From NCBI RefSeq assembly GCF_013386825.1, contig NZ_JACARC010000037.1:1-64000 (forward strand): a stretch of DNA of 64,000 nucleotides, in the 5' to 3' direction. Positions 34,319-43,927 of this stretch are shown in pieces. The stretch's first letter is position 1. Each line of letters opens with the position of its first letter. The notes beneath the pieces are model-generated. The model searched no databases. It was not told the DNA's origin and saw only the letters and a program-made list of their open reading frames with translations. Position numbers and translations under genes: made by a program. The stretch is from Pseudomonas sp. IPO3778 (GTDB taxonomy: Bacteria > Pseudomonadota > Gammaproteobacteria > Pseudomonadales > Pseudomonadaceae).

Positions 34319-35944
34319 TTAGATAACGAAGCGCGCCACCATCCCGTTCAAATCCACCGCCAGGCGCGACAGTTCGTGACTGGCGGCTGAGGTCTGGTTG
34401 GCACCCGCTGCCGACTGGGTCGCCAGGTCACGGATATTCACCAGGTTGCGGTCAACCTCGCGGGACACCTGGGCCTGTTCTTCCGAGGCGCTGGCGATCA
34501 CCAGGTTGCGTTCGTTGATCAGGCTGATGGACTGGGTAATCTGCTCCAGGGCCACACCGGCGGCACGCGCCATTTCCAGGGTGCTTTGGGTGCGCTGGTT
34601 GCTCTGCTGCATGGAGTGCACGGCTTCACCGGTACCGCTCTGGATGCCGGCGACCATTTTTTCGATTTCCTGGGTCGATTGCGCAGTGCGATGGGCCAGG
34701 GCCCGTACTTCGTCCGCCACCACCGCGAAACCACGACCTGCTTCACCGGCGCGCGCCGCTTCAATCGCCGCGTTAAGGGCCAGCAGGTTGGTCTGTTCGG
34801 CAATCGCACGAATCACGTCCAGTACCTTGCCAATGTCACGGCCCTGAGTGGCGAGGCCTTCGATCATCACGGCGGTGTTTTGCACGTCCTGGGTCATGGT
34901 CTGGATCGCGCCGACGGTTTCCACGACACGGTCGCGGCCTTCCCGCGCCGCCTGGTTGGACTGGCTGGAGGCTTCAGAGGTGGACACCGCGTTGCGCGCC
35001 ACTTCTTCCACCGCGGCCGTCATTTCGTTGACCGCCGTGGCGGCCTGGTCGATTTCGTTGTTTTGCTGCTGCAAGCCTTTGGAGGCTTCTTCAGTGACGG
35101 CGCTGAGCTCTTCGGCAGCCGAGGCCAGTTGGGTGGCCGAGCCGGCGATGTGCTGGATGGTTTGACGCAGGTTGGTTTGCATGGCGGCCAAGGCGCCCAG
35201 CAGGCGGGCGGGTTCGTCCTTGCCGTCGTCCTCGATCACTTTGGTCAGGTTACCGCCCGCGATGATTTCAGCCGCCTCAAGCGCTTTGCGCAACGGCGTC
35301 ACAATACTGCGAGTCAACAGCCAGGCCAGCAGCACGGTCATCAAGGCCGCGATCACCGAGACAGCGATGATTCCGGTGATAGCGTCCTGATAACTTTGCC
35401 CGGCGTCATCGCCGGCCTGTTTCGCATCGGCAGCGTTGATGGTGATCAGTTTATTCAACTGCTCGCCCATCTGATCAGTGCCGTCCTTGATACGGCTGTT
35501 GATCAAGGCACGCATGTCTTCAACCTTGTTCTGCTGAGACAAAGCCACCATTTCGGACTGGGCCTGCAGGTAGTTCTCGAGCGTGACAGAGAACGCCTTG
35601 TACACCGTTGCCTCTTCCCCCCCGGCAGGCAAGGTCGCGTACGCCGCCTGGGCCGTTTTTACCTTGTCTACCAGTACGGCCATCCGGCCTTGTGCCTCCT
35701 GCAAGGCCGCAGGTTCGCGGTTCACCAGCACACGAAAGGACAATATCCGCAGGCGCAGGACGTTTTCGGTCATGGTGGCCAGGTACCCAACGCTGGGCAG
35801 TTGGTTGGCGCCCATGTCTACCGACGCCGCACGGATCAGTGTCATACGGTTAGCCGCAAACACTCCCAGGATAATGACGAGTAACGCAATGAAAGCAAAA
35901 CCGAGAAAAGCTCGAGGGGCGATGTTCAACTGACGGAGGGACAT
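34319..35944 (-). CDS. Methyl-accepting chemotaxis protein
   Basis: A 541-residue transmembrane chemoreceptor: helix at about 12-32, a periplasmic four-helix-bundle sensor (about 33-190), second helix (ITGIIAVSVIAALMTVLLAWL), HAMP, then the cytoplasmic signalling domain with the conserved hairpin tip DVIRAIAEQTNLLALNAAIEAARAGE. It has no C-terminal CheR pentapeptide. ATG 35944 is preferred over an upstream in-frame GTG-type start because it fits the family; the ligand is unknown. Confidence 0.92.
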   Translation of the reverse strand: MSLRQLNIAPRAFLGFAFIALLVIILGVFAANRMTLIRAASVDMGANQLPSVGYLATMTENVLRLRILSFRVLVNREPAALQEAQGRMAVLVDKVKTAQAAYATLPAGGEEATVYKAFSVTLENYLQAQSEMVALSQQNKVEDMRALINSRIKDGTDQMGEQLNKLITINAADAKQAGDDAGQSYQDAITGIIAVSVIAALMTVLLAWLLTRSIVTPLRKALEAAEIIAGGNLTKVIEDDGKDEPARLLGALAAMQTNLRQTIQHIAGSATQLASAAEELSAVTEEASKGLQQQNNEIDQAATAVNEMTAAVEEVARNAVSTSEASSQSNQAAREGRDRVVETVGAIQTMTQDVQNTAVMIEGLATQGRDIGKVLDVIRAIAEQTNLLALNAAIEAARAGEAGRGFAVVADEVRALAHRTAQSTQEIEKMVAGIQSGTGEAVHSMQQSNQRTQSTLEMARAAGVALEQITQSISLINERNLVIASASEEQAQVSREVDRNLVNIRDLATQSAAGANQTSAASHELSRLAVDLNGMVARFVI

Positions 35945-36331
35945 AGGGGGCGCTCTCAGAAGTAGTGGCTGCGAGCATCCCTGCCGCGACACGGCCGGTC
36001 AGCGTCAACGCGCTGCTCCAACCTTACGGCGCCACTGTTATCGTTGGTGTGTGGCGCCTACTACTCTTATCGGCAGGGTTTAGGGTTTTCTGTGGAGCAA
36101 ACGCAAATATATTTCTGAATGTGTGCAGGCATATCGCCACTAACGGTAGCCATCAGCGGCTATCTACCTGGGTCGTCCACTCCCAGCGATCACTTCCTCG
36201 CCAGCGCAGAGTTCCTTAAGGGTTCATCCGCACGCTCAGGGCTGGCGGTGTTTGTCGCAGGCTAAGCCTGGGTGCGATACCCGTGACTTTCTGGCATCCT
36301 GCGCCTCCTTTTTCCTGCCCGGGCCCGTATT
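35945..36331. other. Intergenic region, divergent promoters
   Basis: The 387 bases separate the divergent chemoreceptor and permease genes. A perfect 8-bp inverted repeat GGCGCCAC/GTGGCGCC at 36028-36035 and 36051-36058 could be an operator. An AT-rich patch (about 36103-36121) may hold a promoter. No gene was found. Confidence 0.5.
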
Positions 36332-37759
36332 TTGTCTGACGCTCAAACCCCTCGCCCCCGTTATAAATCCGACCTGATCTACGGCCTGGAAGATCGCCCG
36401 CATTTCAGCGCGGCGATCTTTGCCGCCCTGCAACATGTGCTGGCCAGCTTTGTCGGCATCATCACCCCGACGCTGATCGTTGGCGGCGTACTCGGCCTTG
36501 AAAGCGAAGTGCCGTACCTGGTGAGCATGGCGTTGTTTGTGTCGGGGCTCGGCACCTTTGTGCAGGCCCGCACGTTCGGCCCGGTGGGTTCGGGCCTGCT
36601 GTGCCTGCAAGGCACCAGTTTTTCGTTTATCAGCGTGATCCTGAGCGCCGGCTTTATGGTCAAGGCCCGGGGCGGCGGCACCGATGAGATCCTGTCGACC
36701 ATCTTTGGCATCTGTTTCTTCGCGGCGTTTATCGAAGTGGTGCTCAGCCAGTTCATCGGCAAGCTGCGCAAGCTGATCACCCCGGTGGTGACCGGCACCA
36801 TCATTACCCTGATGGGCTTGTCGCTGATCAAGGTGGCGGTCACCGACATGGCAGGCGGGTTTGGCGCCAGTGACCTGGGCGCCGCCAGCAACATGGGCCT
36901 CGCGGCCCTGGTATTGCTGACCATCGTGGTGCTCAACCGCTTCAACAACCCGTTCCTGCGCCTGGGTTCGATCGTGATCGGCCTGACCCTCGGGTTTGTG
37001 GTGGCCTGGTGGCTGGGCCGCGTCGACCTGGGCGCCCTGCCCCAGTTGCCATTGATCAGCGTGCCGGTGCCGTTCAAGTACGGCTTCTCGTTCGACTGGG
37101 TGGCGTTTATCCCGGTGGCGGTGATCTTCCTGATTTCGCCCCTGGAAGCGGCCGGTGACCTGACGGCCAACTCGATGATTTCCCAACAGCCGGTCAAGGG
37201 CCCGCTGTACATCAAGCGCATCAAGTCCGGCTTGCTGGCCGACGGCCTTAACTCGGTGATGGCGGCCACCTTCAACAGCCTGCCCATGGTGACCTTCGCC
37301 CAGAACAACGGGGTGATCCAGTTGACCGGCGTGGCCAGCCGTTATGTGGCGTATTTCATCGCCGGGCTGCTGGTGTTGCTGGGGCTGTTCCCGATGATCG
37401 GCGCGGTGCTGCAACTGATGCCCAAGCCGGTGCTGGGGGGCGCCACCCTGATCATGTTCGGCACCGTGGCGGTGGCCGGCATCAAGATCCTTGCCGAGGC
37501 CGGCCTGCACCGGCGCAACGTGCTGATCGTGGCGATCTCCTTAGGGATGGGCCTGGGCGTGGCGGCGGTACCGGAGGTGCTGCGGGAGCTGCCCAAGGCG
37601 CTGCACAACATCTTCGAGTCGCCGATCACCGTGGGAGCGTTCTGCGCTATCGTGCTGAACATCTTCCTGCCTGAGGAGTTCATAGAACTGGAAGAAGATG
37701 AATTTGATCCGGAAGCCTCCACCCTCAAGGTGATGCAGGACCCGGACGTCACGAAATAG
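36332..37759 (+). CDS. NCS2-family nucleobase:cation symporter (xanthine/urate type)
   Basis: A 475-residue inner-membrane permease of the NCS2 (NAT) family. The helix-1 motif ALQHVLASFVGIITP and the signature region FAQNNGVIQLTGVASRYV match E. coli XanP/XanQ, so a purine such as xanthine or urate is the likely substrate; the acidic C-terminal tail (EFIELEEDEFDPEAS) is also familiar. The start appears to be TTG at 36332 with no strong ribosome-binding site. A LEA2 lipoprotein gene follows 12 bases later. Confidence 0.86.
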   Translation: MSDAQTPRPRYKSDLIYGLEDRPHFSAAIFAALQHVLASFVGIITPTLIVGGVLGLESEVPYLVSMALFVSGLGTFVQARTFGPVGSGLLCLQGTSFSFISVILSAGFMVKARGGGTDEILSTIFGICFFAAFIEVVLSQFIGKLRKLITPVVTGTIITLMGLSLIKVAVTDMAGGFGASDLGAASNMGLAALVLLTIVVLNRFNNPFLRLGSIVIGLTLGFVVAWWLGRVDLGALPQLPLISVPVPFKYGFSFDWVAFIPVAVIFLISPLEAAGDLTANSMISQQPVKGPLYIKRIKSGLLADGLNSVMAATFNSLPMVTFAQNNGVIQLTGVASRYVAYFIAGLLVLLGLFPMIGAVLQLMPKPVLGGATLIMFGTVAVAGIKILAEAGLHRRNVLIVAISLGMGLGVAAVPEVLRELPKALHNIFESPITVGAFCAIVLNIFLPEEFIELEEDEFDPEASTLKVMQDPDVTK

Positions 37760-37771
37760 GAGAACCCGTTT

Positions 37772-38233
37772 ATGCGCAAGCTCATGGTCCTGTCACTGCT
37801 GCTCCTCAGCCTGAGCGCCTGCGCGCTGTTCCCTGACCGGGATCCGGTGAACATCAACGTGGTGGGCATTGAGCCGCTGCAAAGCCAGGACCTGGAGGTG
37901 CGTTTTGCGGTGAAGTTGCGGGTGCAGAATCCTAACGAGACGGCGATCGATTACAGCGGCGTGGCCCTGGACCTGGAGGTCAATGGCCGGCCATTGGCGT
38001 CGGGGGTGAGTGACCAGGGGGGTTCGATCCCACGGTTTTCGGAGACGGTGCTGACGGTGCCGGTAAGTGTTTCGGCGTTTTCGGTGTTGCGTCAGACCCT
38101 TGGCTTGAGCCAGACCCAGAGTTTGAATAACCTGCCTTATGTGTTGCGCGGGAAGCTGGCGGGTGGGCTGTTTGGCACTATGCGCTTTGTGGATCGCGGG
38201 ACGTTGGACTTGCCTAATACCGCCACTTGGTAA
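37772..38233 (+). CDS. LEA type 2 family lipoprotein
   Basis: A 153-residue predicted lipoprotein: signal peptide MRKLMVLSLLLLSLSAC with lipobox LSAC, then a single beta-sandwich WHy/LEA2 domain (VRFAVKLRVQNPNETAIDYSGVALDLEVNGRPLASG). Such proteins are linked to desiccation or stress in plants and archaea; in Pseudomonas the role is unknown. AGGAGA precedes the ATG. It sits between the permease and an acetyltransferase and may be cotranscribed with both. Confidence 0.85.
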   Translation: MRKLMVLSLLLLSLSACALFPDRDPVNINVVGIEPLQSQDLEVRFAVKLRVQNPNETAIDYSGVALDLEVNGRPLASGVSDQGGSIPRFSETVLTVPVSVSAFSVLRQTLGLSQTQSLNNLPYVLRGKLAGGLFGTMRFVDRGTLDLPNTATW

Positions 38234-38255
38234 TGATCACGGAGCGCCTCGCGAC

Positions 38256-38810
38256 ATGGACGCTATACCTACGTTGTATACGGAACGTTTGATTCTGCGG
38301 CCGCTGACGATGGGGGATGCCGAGGGGGTGCAGCGGCAGTTTCCCCATTGGGAAGTCGTGCGTTATCTGAATGCCCAGGTGCCTTGGCCCTACCCGGCGG
38401 ATGGGGCGCGCAGCTATCTGGAGCATGTCGCGTTGCCGGCCATGGCGCGGGGTGAGGAGTGGCATTGGTCGATCCGGCTGAAAAGCGCGCCTGAGGCGTT
38501 GATCGGGAATGTCAGCCTGATGGATGAGGTGGATAACAACCGGGGCTTTTGGCTCGCGCCGCAATGGCAGGGTCAGGGGTTGATGGCCGAGGCCAGTGCG
38601 GCGGTGACCGAGTATTGGTTTGAGGTGCTCGGGCGGCCTTTGATGAGAGTACCGAAGGCAGCGCCGAACCTGGCTTCGCGCAGGATTTCCGAGCGTACGG
38701 GGATGCGTTTGATTCGCACCGATGAAGGGCGGTTTGTGGAAGGTAATTTCCCTAAGGACATCTGGGAAATTACCCGCGAGGAATGGCTGATCAGGCAGCA
38801 GCAAGCGTAG
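38256..38810 (+). CDS. GNAT-family N-acetyltransferase (RimJ/RimL type)
   Basis: A 184-residue acetyltransferase with the RimJ/RimL-like opening LYTERLILRPLTMGDAEGV, a central GNVSLMDEVDNNRGFWLAPQWQGQGLMAEA acetyl-CoA-binding segment and the ASRRISERTGM C-terminal motif. ATG 38256 follows GGAG. It may modify a ribosomal protein N-terminus or a small molecule. The 3' end overlaps the convergent MFS gene by 20 bases. Confidence 0.85.
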   Translation: MDAIPTLYTERLILRPLTMGDAEGVQRQFPHWEVVRYLNAQVPWPYPADGARSYLEHVALPAMARGEEWHWSIRLKSAPEALIGNVSLMDEVDNNRGFWLAPQWQGQGLMAEASAAVTEYWFEVLGRPLMRVPKAAPNLASRRISERTGMRLIRTDEGRFVEGNFPKDIWEITREEWLIRQQQA

Positions 38811-40131
38811 TCGCTGACGCTTGCGGATCGCTGTCGATACGCTGAATTTTCCCGACCATGACCAGGTAGCACAGGATGGCGAGGATCGCGTGAGCCGACA
38901 CGTAGATCAGCGCGCCTTCAAAGGATCCGGTGGTGGCGATGATTGCGCCGATGACAATCGGCGTGGTGATCCCTGCCGCATTGCCGAATCCGTTGAAAAG
39001 CCCGCCGCACAGGCCGGCAATATGTTTGGGCGCCGTGTCTGCGATCACTGCCCAGCCCACCGCACCAAAGCCTTTTCCGAAATACGCGACCGCCATGATG
39101 CCAACCACCAGCCATTCAGCGTCCACGTAGTTGCACGCGACCATCGTCATTGACATCAACATGCCGACCACCAGCGGCGCCTTGCGGGCGAAGGTCAGCG
39201 AATGGCCTCTGCGAATGAGCGCATCGGAGATGATTCCACCCAGTACGCCGCCGGCAAAGCCGCAAATCGCCGGCAGCGACGCAACGAACCCGGCCTTCAG
39301 GATAGACATGCCGCGCGCTTGCACCAGATACACCGGAAACCAGGTCAGGAAAAAATACGAGAGCGTGTTGATGCAGTATTGGCCGATAAACACGCCGAGC
39401 ATCATGCGGCTGCCCAGCAGCTGTTTGAAGTGCACAAGACGCGGCCGGGTGAATTCGTTCTGCACCCCGATCTGATCCATTTCGATCAGGCCGCCGCCCT
39501 CGGAAATCAGCTTCAACTCCGCCTCATTCACGTGTGGGTGCTGGCGCGGCGCGTGAATGGTCTTGAGCCAGATCAATGACATCACGATGCCAATCCCGCC
39601 CATCACCAGAAACACGTAATGCCAGCCATAGTGGTACGTGATCCAGCCCATCAACGGCGCGAACAGCACCGTTGCAAAGTACTGCGCCGAGGTAAAGATA
39701 CCCGCGGCCGTCCCCCTTTCTGCGGTAGGAAACCATGCTGCGGCAATACGGCTGTTCCCCGGGAATGACGGCGACTCCGCCAGGCCTACCATGAAGCGCA
39801 GAATGAACAGCGTGACAATCGCCGCCCCCACACTCAAGAAGCCAACGCCCGCCTGCAGCAGCGTGAACAATGACCAGAGAAAGATGCTCCAGGCATACAC
39901 GCGCTTGGAGCCAAATCGGTCCAGCAGCCAGCCGCCGGGAATCTGCCCGATGACATAGGCCCAGGCGAACGCCGAGAAAATAATGCCCATGTGCACCGGG
40001 TCCAGCCCGAGGTCTTTCTGCAACGATGAGCCGACAATTGAGAGGGTGGCGCGATCGGCATAGTTGAGCGTGGTGACCACGAACAGCATAAGCAGGATCA
40101 GATAACGAATGCGGGTAGGTTTTTCGGACAT
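38791..40131 (-). CDS. MFS sugar-acid transporter (glucarate/galactarate type)
   Basis: A 446-residue major facilitator of the anion:cation symporter family, very like E. coli GudP/GarP (NYADRATLSIVGSSLQKDLGLDPVHMGIIFSAFAWAYVIGQIPGGWLLDRFGSK). It most likely imports a sugar acid. It lies 82 bases after the IlvD/Edd dehydratase gene on the same strand, so the two form a sugar-acid catabolic pair. Confidence 0.88.
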   Translation of the reverse strand: MSEKPTRIRYLILLMLFVVTTLNYADRATLSIVGSSLQKDLGLDPVHMGIIFSAFAWAYVIGQIPGGWLLDRFGSKRVYAWSIFLWSLFTLLQAGVGFLSVGAAIVTLFILRFMVGLAESPSFPGNSRIAAAWFPTAERGTAAGIFTSAQYFATVLFAPLMGWITYHYGWHYVFLVMGGIGIVMSLIWLKTIHAPRQHPHVNEAELKLISEGGGLIEMDQIGVQNEFTRPRLVHFKQLLGSRMMLGVFIGQYCINTLSYFFLTWFPVYLVQARGMSILKAGFVASLPAICGFAGGVLGGIISDALIRRGHSLTFARKAPLVVGMLMSMTMVACNYVDAEWLVVGIMAVAYFGKGFGAVGWAVIADTAPKHIAGLCGGLFNGFGNAAGITTPIVIGAIIATTGSFEGALIYVSAHAILAILCYLVMVGKIQRIDSDPQASATTLAAA

Positions 40132-40213
40132 GACAGAACCCCTGTTTTATTTTTGTGGGTGATCAGTGCGAGTGAGAGGTACGGCCGCCCCGGCGTGGCA
40201 CGGCCGCAGGCGG

Positions 40214-41968
40214 TCATTCGTCGCGCGCGGGAACGCGGGCGATCATTGTTGGCGGTCGTAAAAATTCAAAATCGCAGCCCTTGTCGGCCTGGGTGATCTG
40301 TTCGAAGAACAGGCGACGATAACCTCGTTCGGCATCGACGGGTTTAGGTAGCACGAGCGCTTCACGGCGTCGGACCAATTCGTCGGCGCTGACCAGCAAT
40401 TCCAGAGACCGCGCGGACACGCTCAGGCGGATCCGGTCACCGTTTTGCACCAGGGCCAGGGGCCCGCCCAGCGCCGCTTCCGGGGTCACGTGCAGCACGA
40501 TGGTGCCCGCCGCCGTGCCACTCATGCGGCCATCCGAGATTCGCACCATGTCCTTTACGCCCGCCCGCGCGAGTTTTTTTGGAATCGGCAGGTAGCCTGC
40601 CTCGGGCATGCCCGGTGCGCCAAGCGGGCCGATGTTCTTCAGCACCAGCACATCGTCGGCATTGACGTCCAACGCCGGGTCATCAATACGGTTGGCCATG
40701 TCCTCCGAGTTTTCGAACACCACGGCGCGCCCCTCATGCTCCATCAGCACAGGGTTGGCCGCCGACTGCTTGATGATCGCGCCCTCCGGTGCCAGGTTGC
40801 CGCGCAGGAACGCGATACCGCCAACCGGATAGATCGGGTCAGCGATGGACCGTACGACGTGCTGGGCAAACGGCGCCACCTCGTCCAACTCTTCGCCCAG
40901 GGTGCGTCCGGTCACGGTCAGCGCGTCCAGGTGCAGCAAAGGGCGCAGTTCACGCAGCACGGTAGGCATGCCCCCGGCAAAATGCAGGTCTTCCATGTAG
41001 AACTGCCCGGAAGGCTTCAGGTCCACCAGCACCGGCGTTTCACGGCTCATCCGGTCGAAGGCTTCCAGGTCGATTTCGAACCCCATGCGCCCGGCAATGG
41101 CGGTCAGGTGAATAATGCCGTTGGTGGACCCACCAATGGCCAGCAACACGCGAAGTGCGTTCTCGAACGCTTTTGCCGTCAGGATCTTGTCCGGCGTGAG
41201 GCCATCGCGCGCCATCTGTACCGCTTGCTTGCCGGTCAATTCGGCGATGCGTATACGGTCAGCCGTAACGGCTGGCGGCGAAGCGCCACCGGGCATCACG
41301 ATACCCAGCGCTTCGCCCAGGCATGCCATGGTGCTAGCGGTGCCCATAACAGAGCAGGTCCCAATGCTGGCGACCAGTTTGGAGTTGACCTCGTTGATCT
41401 CTGCCTCGTCGATCTGCTGCCCGCGGAACATCCCCCAGTAGCGCCGGCAGTCGGTGCAGGCCCCTACCCGTTCCCCACGGTGCCCGCCGGTGAGCATTGA
41501 GCCGGTTATCAACTGCACCGTGGGAATGTTTGCCGACGCGGCGCCCATCAATTGCGCCGGCACGGTCTTGTCGCAGCCACCGATGAGCACCACGGCATCC
41601 ATCGGCTGGGCGCGGATCATTTCCTCGGTGTCCATGGACATCAGGTTGCGCAAATACATGCTGGTGGGCGACGAGAAACTTTCAGCGATGGAGATCGTCG
41701 GGAAATCGATAGGCAGCCCACCCGCCATCAACACCCCGCGCTTGACCGCCTCAATCAGTTGCGGCGCATTTCCGTGGCAGGGGTTGTAGCCGCTGCCGGT
41801 GTTGGCAATGCCCACGATGATGCGGTCCAACGCCTCATCCGTGTAGCCCGCGCCTTTGATAAACGCCTTGCGCAGGAACAAGGAAAAGCCGCTATCGCCG
41901 TAATTGGTCAGGCCTTTGCGGATGCCGGAGGGCACCACCACTGAAGGTTTGTGTGCATTGTCTGTCAT
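40214..41968 (-). CDS. IlvD/Edd-family sugar-acid dehydratase
   Basis: A 584-residue iron-sulphur dehydratase. Cluster-ligand cysteines appear in GYNPCHGNAP, GGCDKTVPAQLMG and GTCSVMGTASTM. The C-terminal PEAALGGPLALVQNGDRI is also conserved. The neighbouring sugar-acid carrier and its similarity to arabinonate/xylonate-type dehydratases make an aldonic-acid dehydratase more likely than the biosynthetic IlvD. ATG 41968 is preferred; the open frame extends upstream into the palindrome at 41983-42008. Confidence 0.85.
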   Translation of the reverse strand: MTDNAHKPSVVVPSGIRKGLTNYGDSGFSLFLRKAFIKGAGYTDEALDRIIVGIANTGSGYNPCHGNAPQLIEAVKRGVLMAGGLPIDFPTISIAESFSSPTSMYLRNLMSMDTEEMIRAQPMDAVVLIGGCDKTVPAQLMGAASANIPTVQLITGSMLTGGHRGERVGACTDCRRYWGMFRGQQIDEAEINEVNSKLVASIGTCSVMGTASTMACLGEALGIVMPGGASPPAVTADRIRIAELTGKQAVQMARDGLTPDKILTAKAFENALRVLLAIGGSTNGIIHLTAIAGRMGFEIDLEAFDRMSRETPVLVDLKPSGQFYMEDLHFAGGMPTVLRELRPLLHLDALTVTGRTLGEELDEVAPFAQHVVRSIADPIYPVGGIAFLRGNLAPEGAIIKQSAANPVLMEHEGRAVVFENSEDMANRIDDPALDVNADDVLVLKNIGPLGAPGMPEAGYLPIPKKLARAGVKDMVRISDGRMSGTAAGTIVLHVTPEAALGGPLALVQNGDRIRLSVSARSLELLVSADELVRRREALVLPKPVDAERGYRRLFFEQITQADKGCDFEFLRPPTMIARVPARDE

Positions 41969-41982
41969 GCGAATCTCGCTAT

Positions 41983-42008
41983 CGACTATATTATTGATAA
42001 TATTGTCG
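41983..42008. promoter_or_regulatory. Palindromic operator candidate for the adjacent GntR regulator
   Basis: CGACTATATTAT and ATAATATTGTCG form a 26-base dyad (11 of 12 positions paired, 2-base centre), located 15 bases before the dehydratase start and 100 bases before the divergent GntR gene. The AT-rich palindrome stands out in this GC-rich sequence and has the size of a FadR-subfamily operator. Confidence 0.75.
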
Positions 42009-42107
42009 ACATATTTAGGCATGCTCATGTCATGAAGGCAACTCCCTTAACGAAAATTCCCCTGGGGCGCGTGTTGACGTACATTTAGCCCCCCGGGAGA
42101 GGCTTGT

Positions 42108-42857
42108 GTGGCCACTTGCGGCCTATCGACAGTCAATCTCGAACCACGGACATCGCACAGCGTGAGCAAAGCAGACCAAGGCAGTGACGAACCGACCATG
42201 CAACTGGTCGTCGAAATACTCGAAGAAGAGATCGTGCTAGGGGTTTTGCACCCCCGCGAACGCTTGGTCGAAGATGACCTGCTCAGCCGATTTCAGCTAA
42301 AGCGTCACGTCGTGCGCCAAGTGTTGATCGAGTTGGAACGCATGGGCCTGGTGGAGCGCAAACGCAACATCGGTGCGCTGGTGAAGGCCTATAGCGTTGA
42401 GGAAGTGAAGAATCTGTACGCCGTACGCGAGTTGATGGAAACCCATTGTGTGGGGATCATCCCTTTGCCTGTGCCACTCCCGGCACTGGACACCCTCATC
42501 GCGGTGCAGCACGAACACGACGTGGCCGCAGCCGCTGGGGATTTGCGGCGAGTATTCCGCGCCAACATCACCTTTCACCGAACATTGTTCGGGCTTTCGA
42601 ACAACCCGATCCTGGTGGATGCTATACAGGACCATGCCCAGCGAGCCCATTCGGTTCGCACCTCGACCTTGGTACTGCCCGAACAACTGGAACGCGCCCG
42701 CCGCGAGCACTGGCAGATCATTGAAGCGCTGCGCGAAGGCGACCGCGAGCAACTGATCCGCGTGTGCCGCGATCACCTCACACCCTCCCTGGAGGCCTAT
42801 ATCGCGGCACACAATCGCCGGGCCCATGGCAGCAGCCTGGCGTCACAGGCGGGATAA
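42108..42857 (+). CDS. GntR-family regulator (FCD/FadR subfamily)
   Basis: A 249-residue regulator: winged helix (about 30-100; VLHPRERLVEDDLLSRFQLKRHVVRQVLIELERMGLVERKRNIGALV) and a C-terminal FCD effector domain (about 105-230) with metal-site histidines in ANITFHRTLFG, QDHAQRAHSVR and CRDHLTPSLEAY. The GTG start at 42108 has GGGAGAGG before it. It is divergent from the dehydratase and probably represses the sugar-acid genes through the shared palindrome. Confidence 0.88.
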   Translation: MATCGLSTVNLEPRTSHSVSKADQGSDEPTMQLVVEILEEEIVLGVLHPRERLVEDDLLSRFQLKRHVVRQVLIELERMGLVERKRNIGALVKAYSVEEVKNLYAVRELMETHCVGIIPLPVPLPALDTLIAVQHEHDVAAAAGDLRRVFRANITFHRTLFGLSNNPILVDAIQDHAQRAHSVRTSTLVLPEQLERARREHWQIIEALREGDREQLIRVCRDHLTPSLEAYIAAHNRRAHGSSLASQAG

Positions 42858-42892
42858 GGAGCGCCCCGCTACGCCCTTCCTGGCGTTGCCCT

Positions 42893-43819
42893 TCACTCGG
42901 CAATAAACCGCACACCCGGCTTGGCCCGTTCATCCACCGTCAGCTCGAAAATATCAGGCCGGGCATAGTGCCCAACCACGTCATAGTCATACCGCGCCCG
43001 CACCAGGTCATCGGTGTCAATTTGCGCCGTCAATAGCCCCGCGCCACCCAACAGCGGCCCGGCAAGGAGGTCGCCCATGGGCCCGACGATGACGCTGCCG
43101 CCGGCAATCAACGGCCGATCATCCGGCCAGTGGGCAACCTGCACGCCCAATGCCTCTGGCGACGCTTGTACCTGGCACCCACTGACCACAAAACACCGGC
43201 CCTCATGGGCTATGTGCCGCATGCTCACCTGCCACATCTCGCGCTCGTCCACCGTTGGCGCGCACCACACGTGGACGCCCTTGGCGTACATCGCCGTACG
43301 CAGCAACGGCATCATGTTCTCCCAGCACACCGCGCCACCGATGCGCCCCACCGCCGTCTCAATCACCGGTAAGGTCGAGCCGTCACCCTTGCCCCAGATC
43401 AACCGCTCGGTGCCGGTAGGCATTAACTTGCGATGCTTGGCCACCAACCCGCCAACCGGCTCGATATACAACACTGTGCAATACAATGTGCTGCCACTGC
43501 GCTCGATCACGCCCACCACCAGGCTCGCCCCGGTGCGCGCCGATAGCCCGGTCAGCGCCTCGGTCTCTGTGCCCGGCACATCAATCGCGTTGGCAAAATA
43601 ACGGGCGAAGGCTTCACGGCCTTCGGGCAGGCGATAACCCAACTGTGTGCCGAAGTTTTCACCCTTGGGGTAACCCCCCAGCAACGCCTCGGGCATCACC
43701 ACCAGTTGCGCACCGCTGCGCAGGATTTCGTCCTCGTAGGACAGGATCTGTTCCAGGGTTTCAGCCTTGCCGCCGGGCAAGGCGCCGATTTGCAGGGCAG
43801 CCACGGTAGAAATGGGCAT
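42893..43819 (-). CDS. Nitrilase
   Basis: A 308-residue carbon-nitrogen hydrolase. The Glu-Lys-Cys triad is in VVMPEALLGGYPKG, KHRKLMPTGTER and GGAVCWENMMP, with the extended WENxMP context typical of branch-1 nitrilases, so it probably converts a nitrile to the acid and ammonia. ATG 43819 has GGAG at nine bases. A LysR gene lies upstream on the same strand. The natural substrate cannot be told. Confidence 0.88.
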   Translation of the reverse strand: MPISTVAALQIGALPGGKAETLEQILSYEDEILRSGAQLVVMPEALLGGYPKGENFGTQLGYRLPEGREAFARYFANAIDVPGTETEALTGLSARTGASLVVGVIERSGSTLYCTVLYIEPVGGLVAKHRKLMPTGTERLIWGKGDGSTLPVIETAVGRIGGAVCWENMMPLLRTAMYAKGVHVWCAPTVDEREMWQVSMRHIAHEGRCFVVSGCQVQASPEALGVQVAHWPDDRPLIAGGSVIVGPMGDLLAGPLLGGAGLLTAQIDTDDLVRARYDYDVVGHYARPDIFELTVDERAKPGVRFIAE

Positions 43820-43927
43820 TGCGAGCACTCCGAATCAATGGGATGGCCCATTCTCCGGCGTCCGGCGCTCATGAATAAAGCCCACCTTGTTGCTAACTGA
43901 TATGAGCCAAATCACTATCGGCCGCCG

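Noticed and set aside
36221..36331. Possible purine riboswitch before the xanthine-type permease
   Set aside because: No recognisable purine, NMT1-type or other riboswitch core could be found in the leader.
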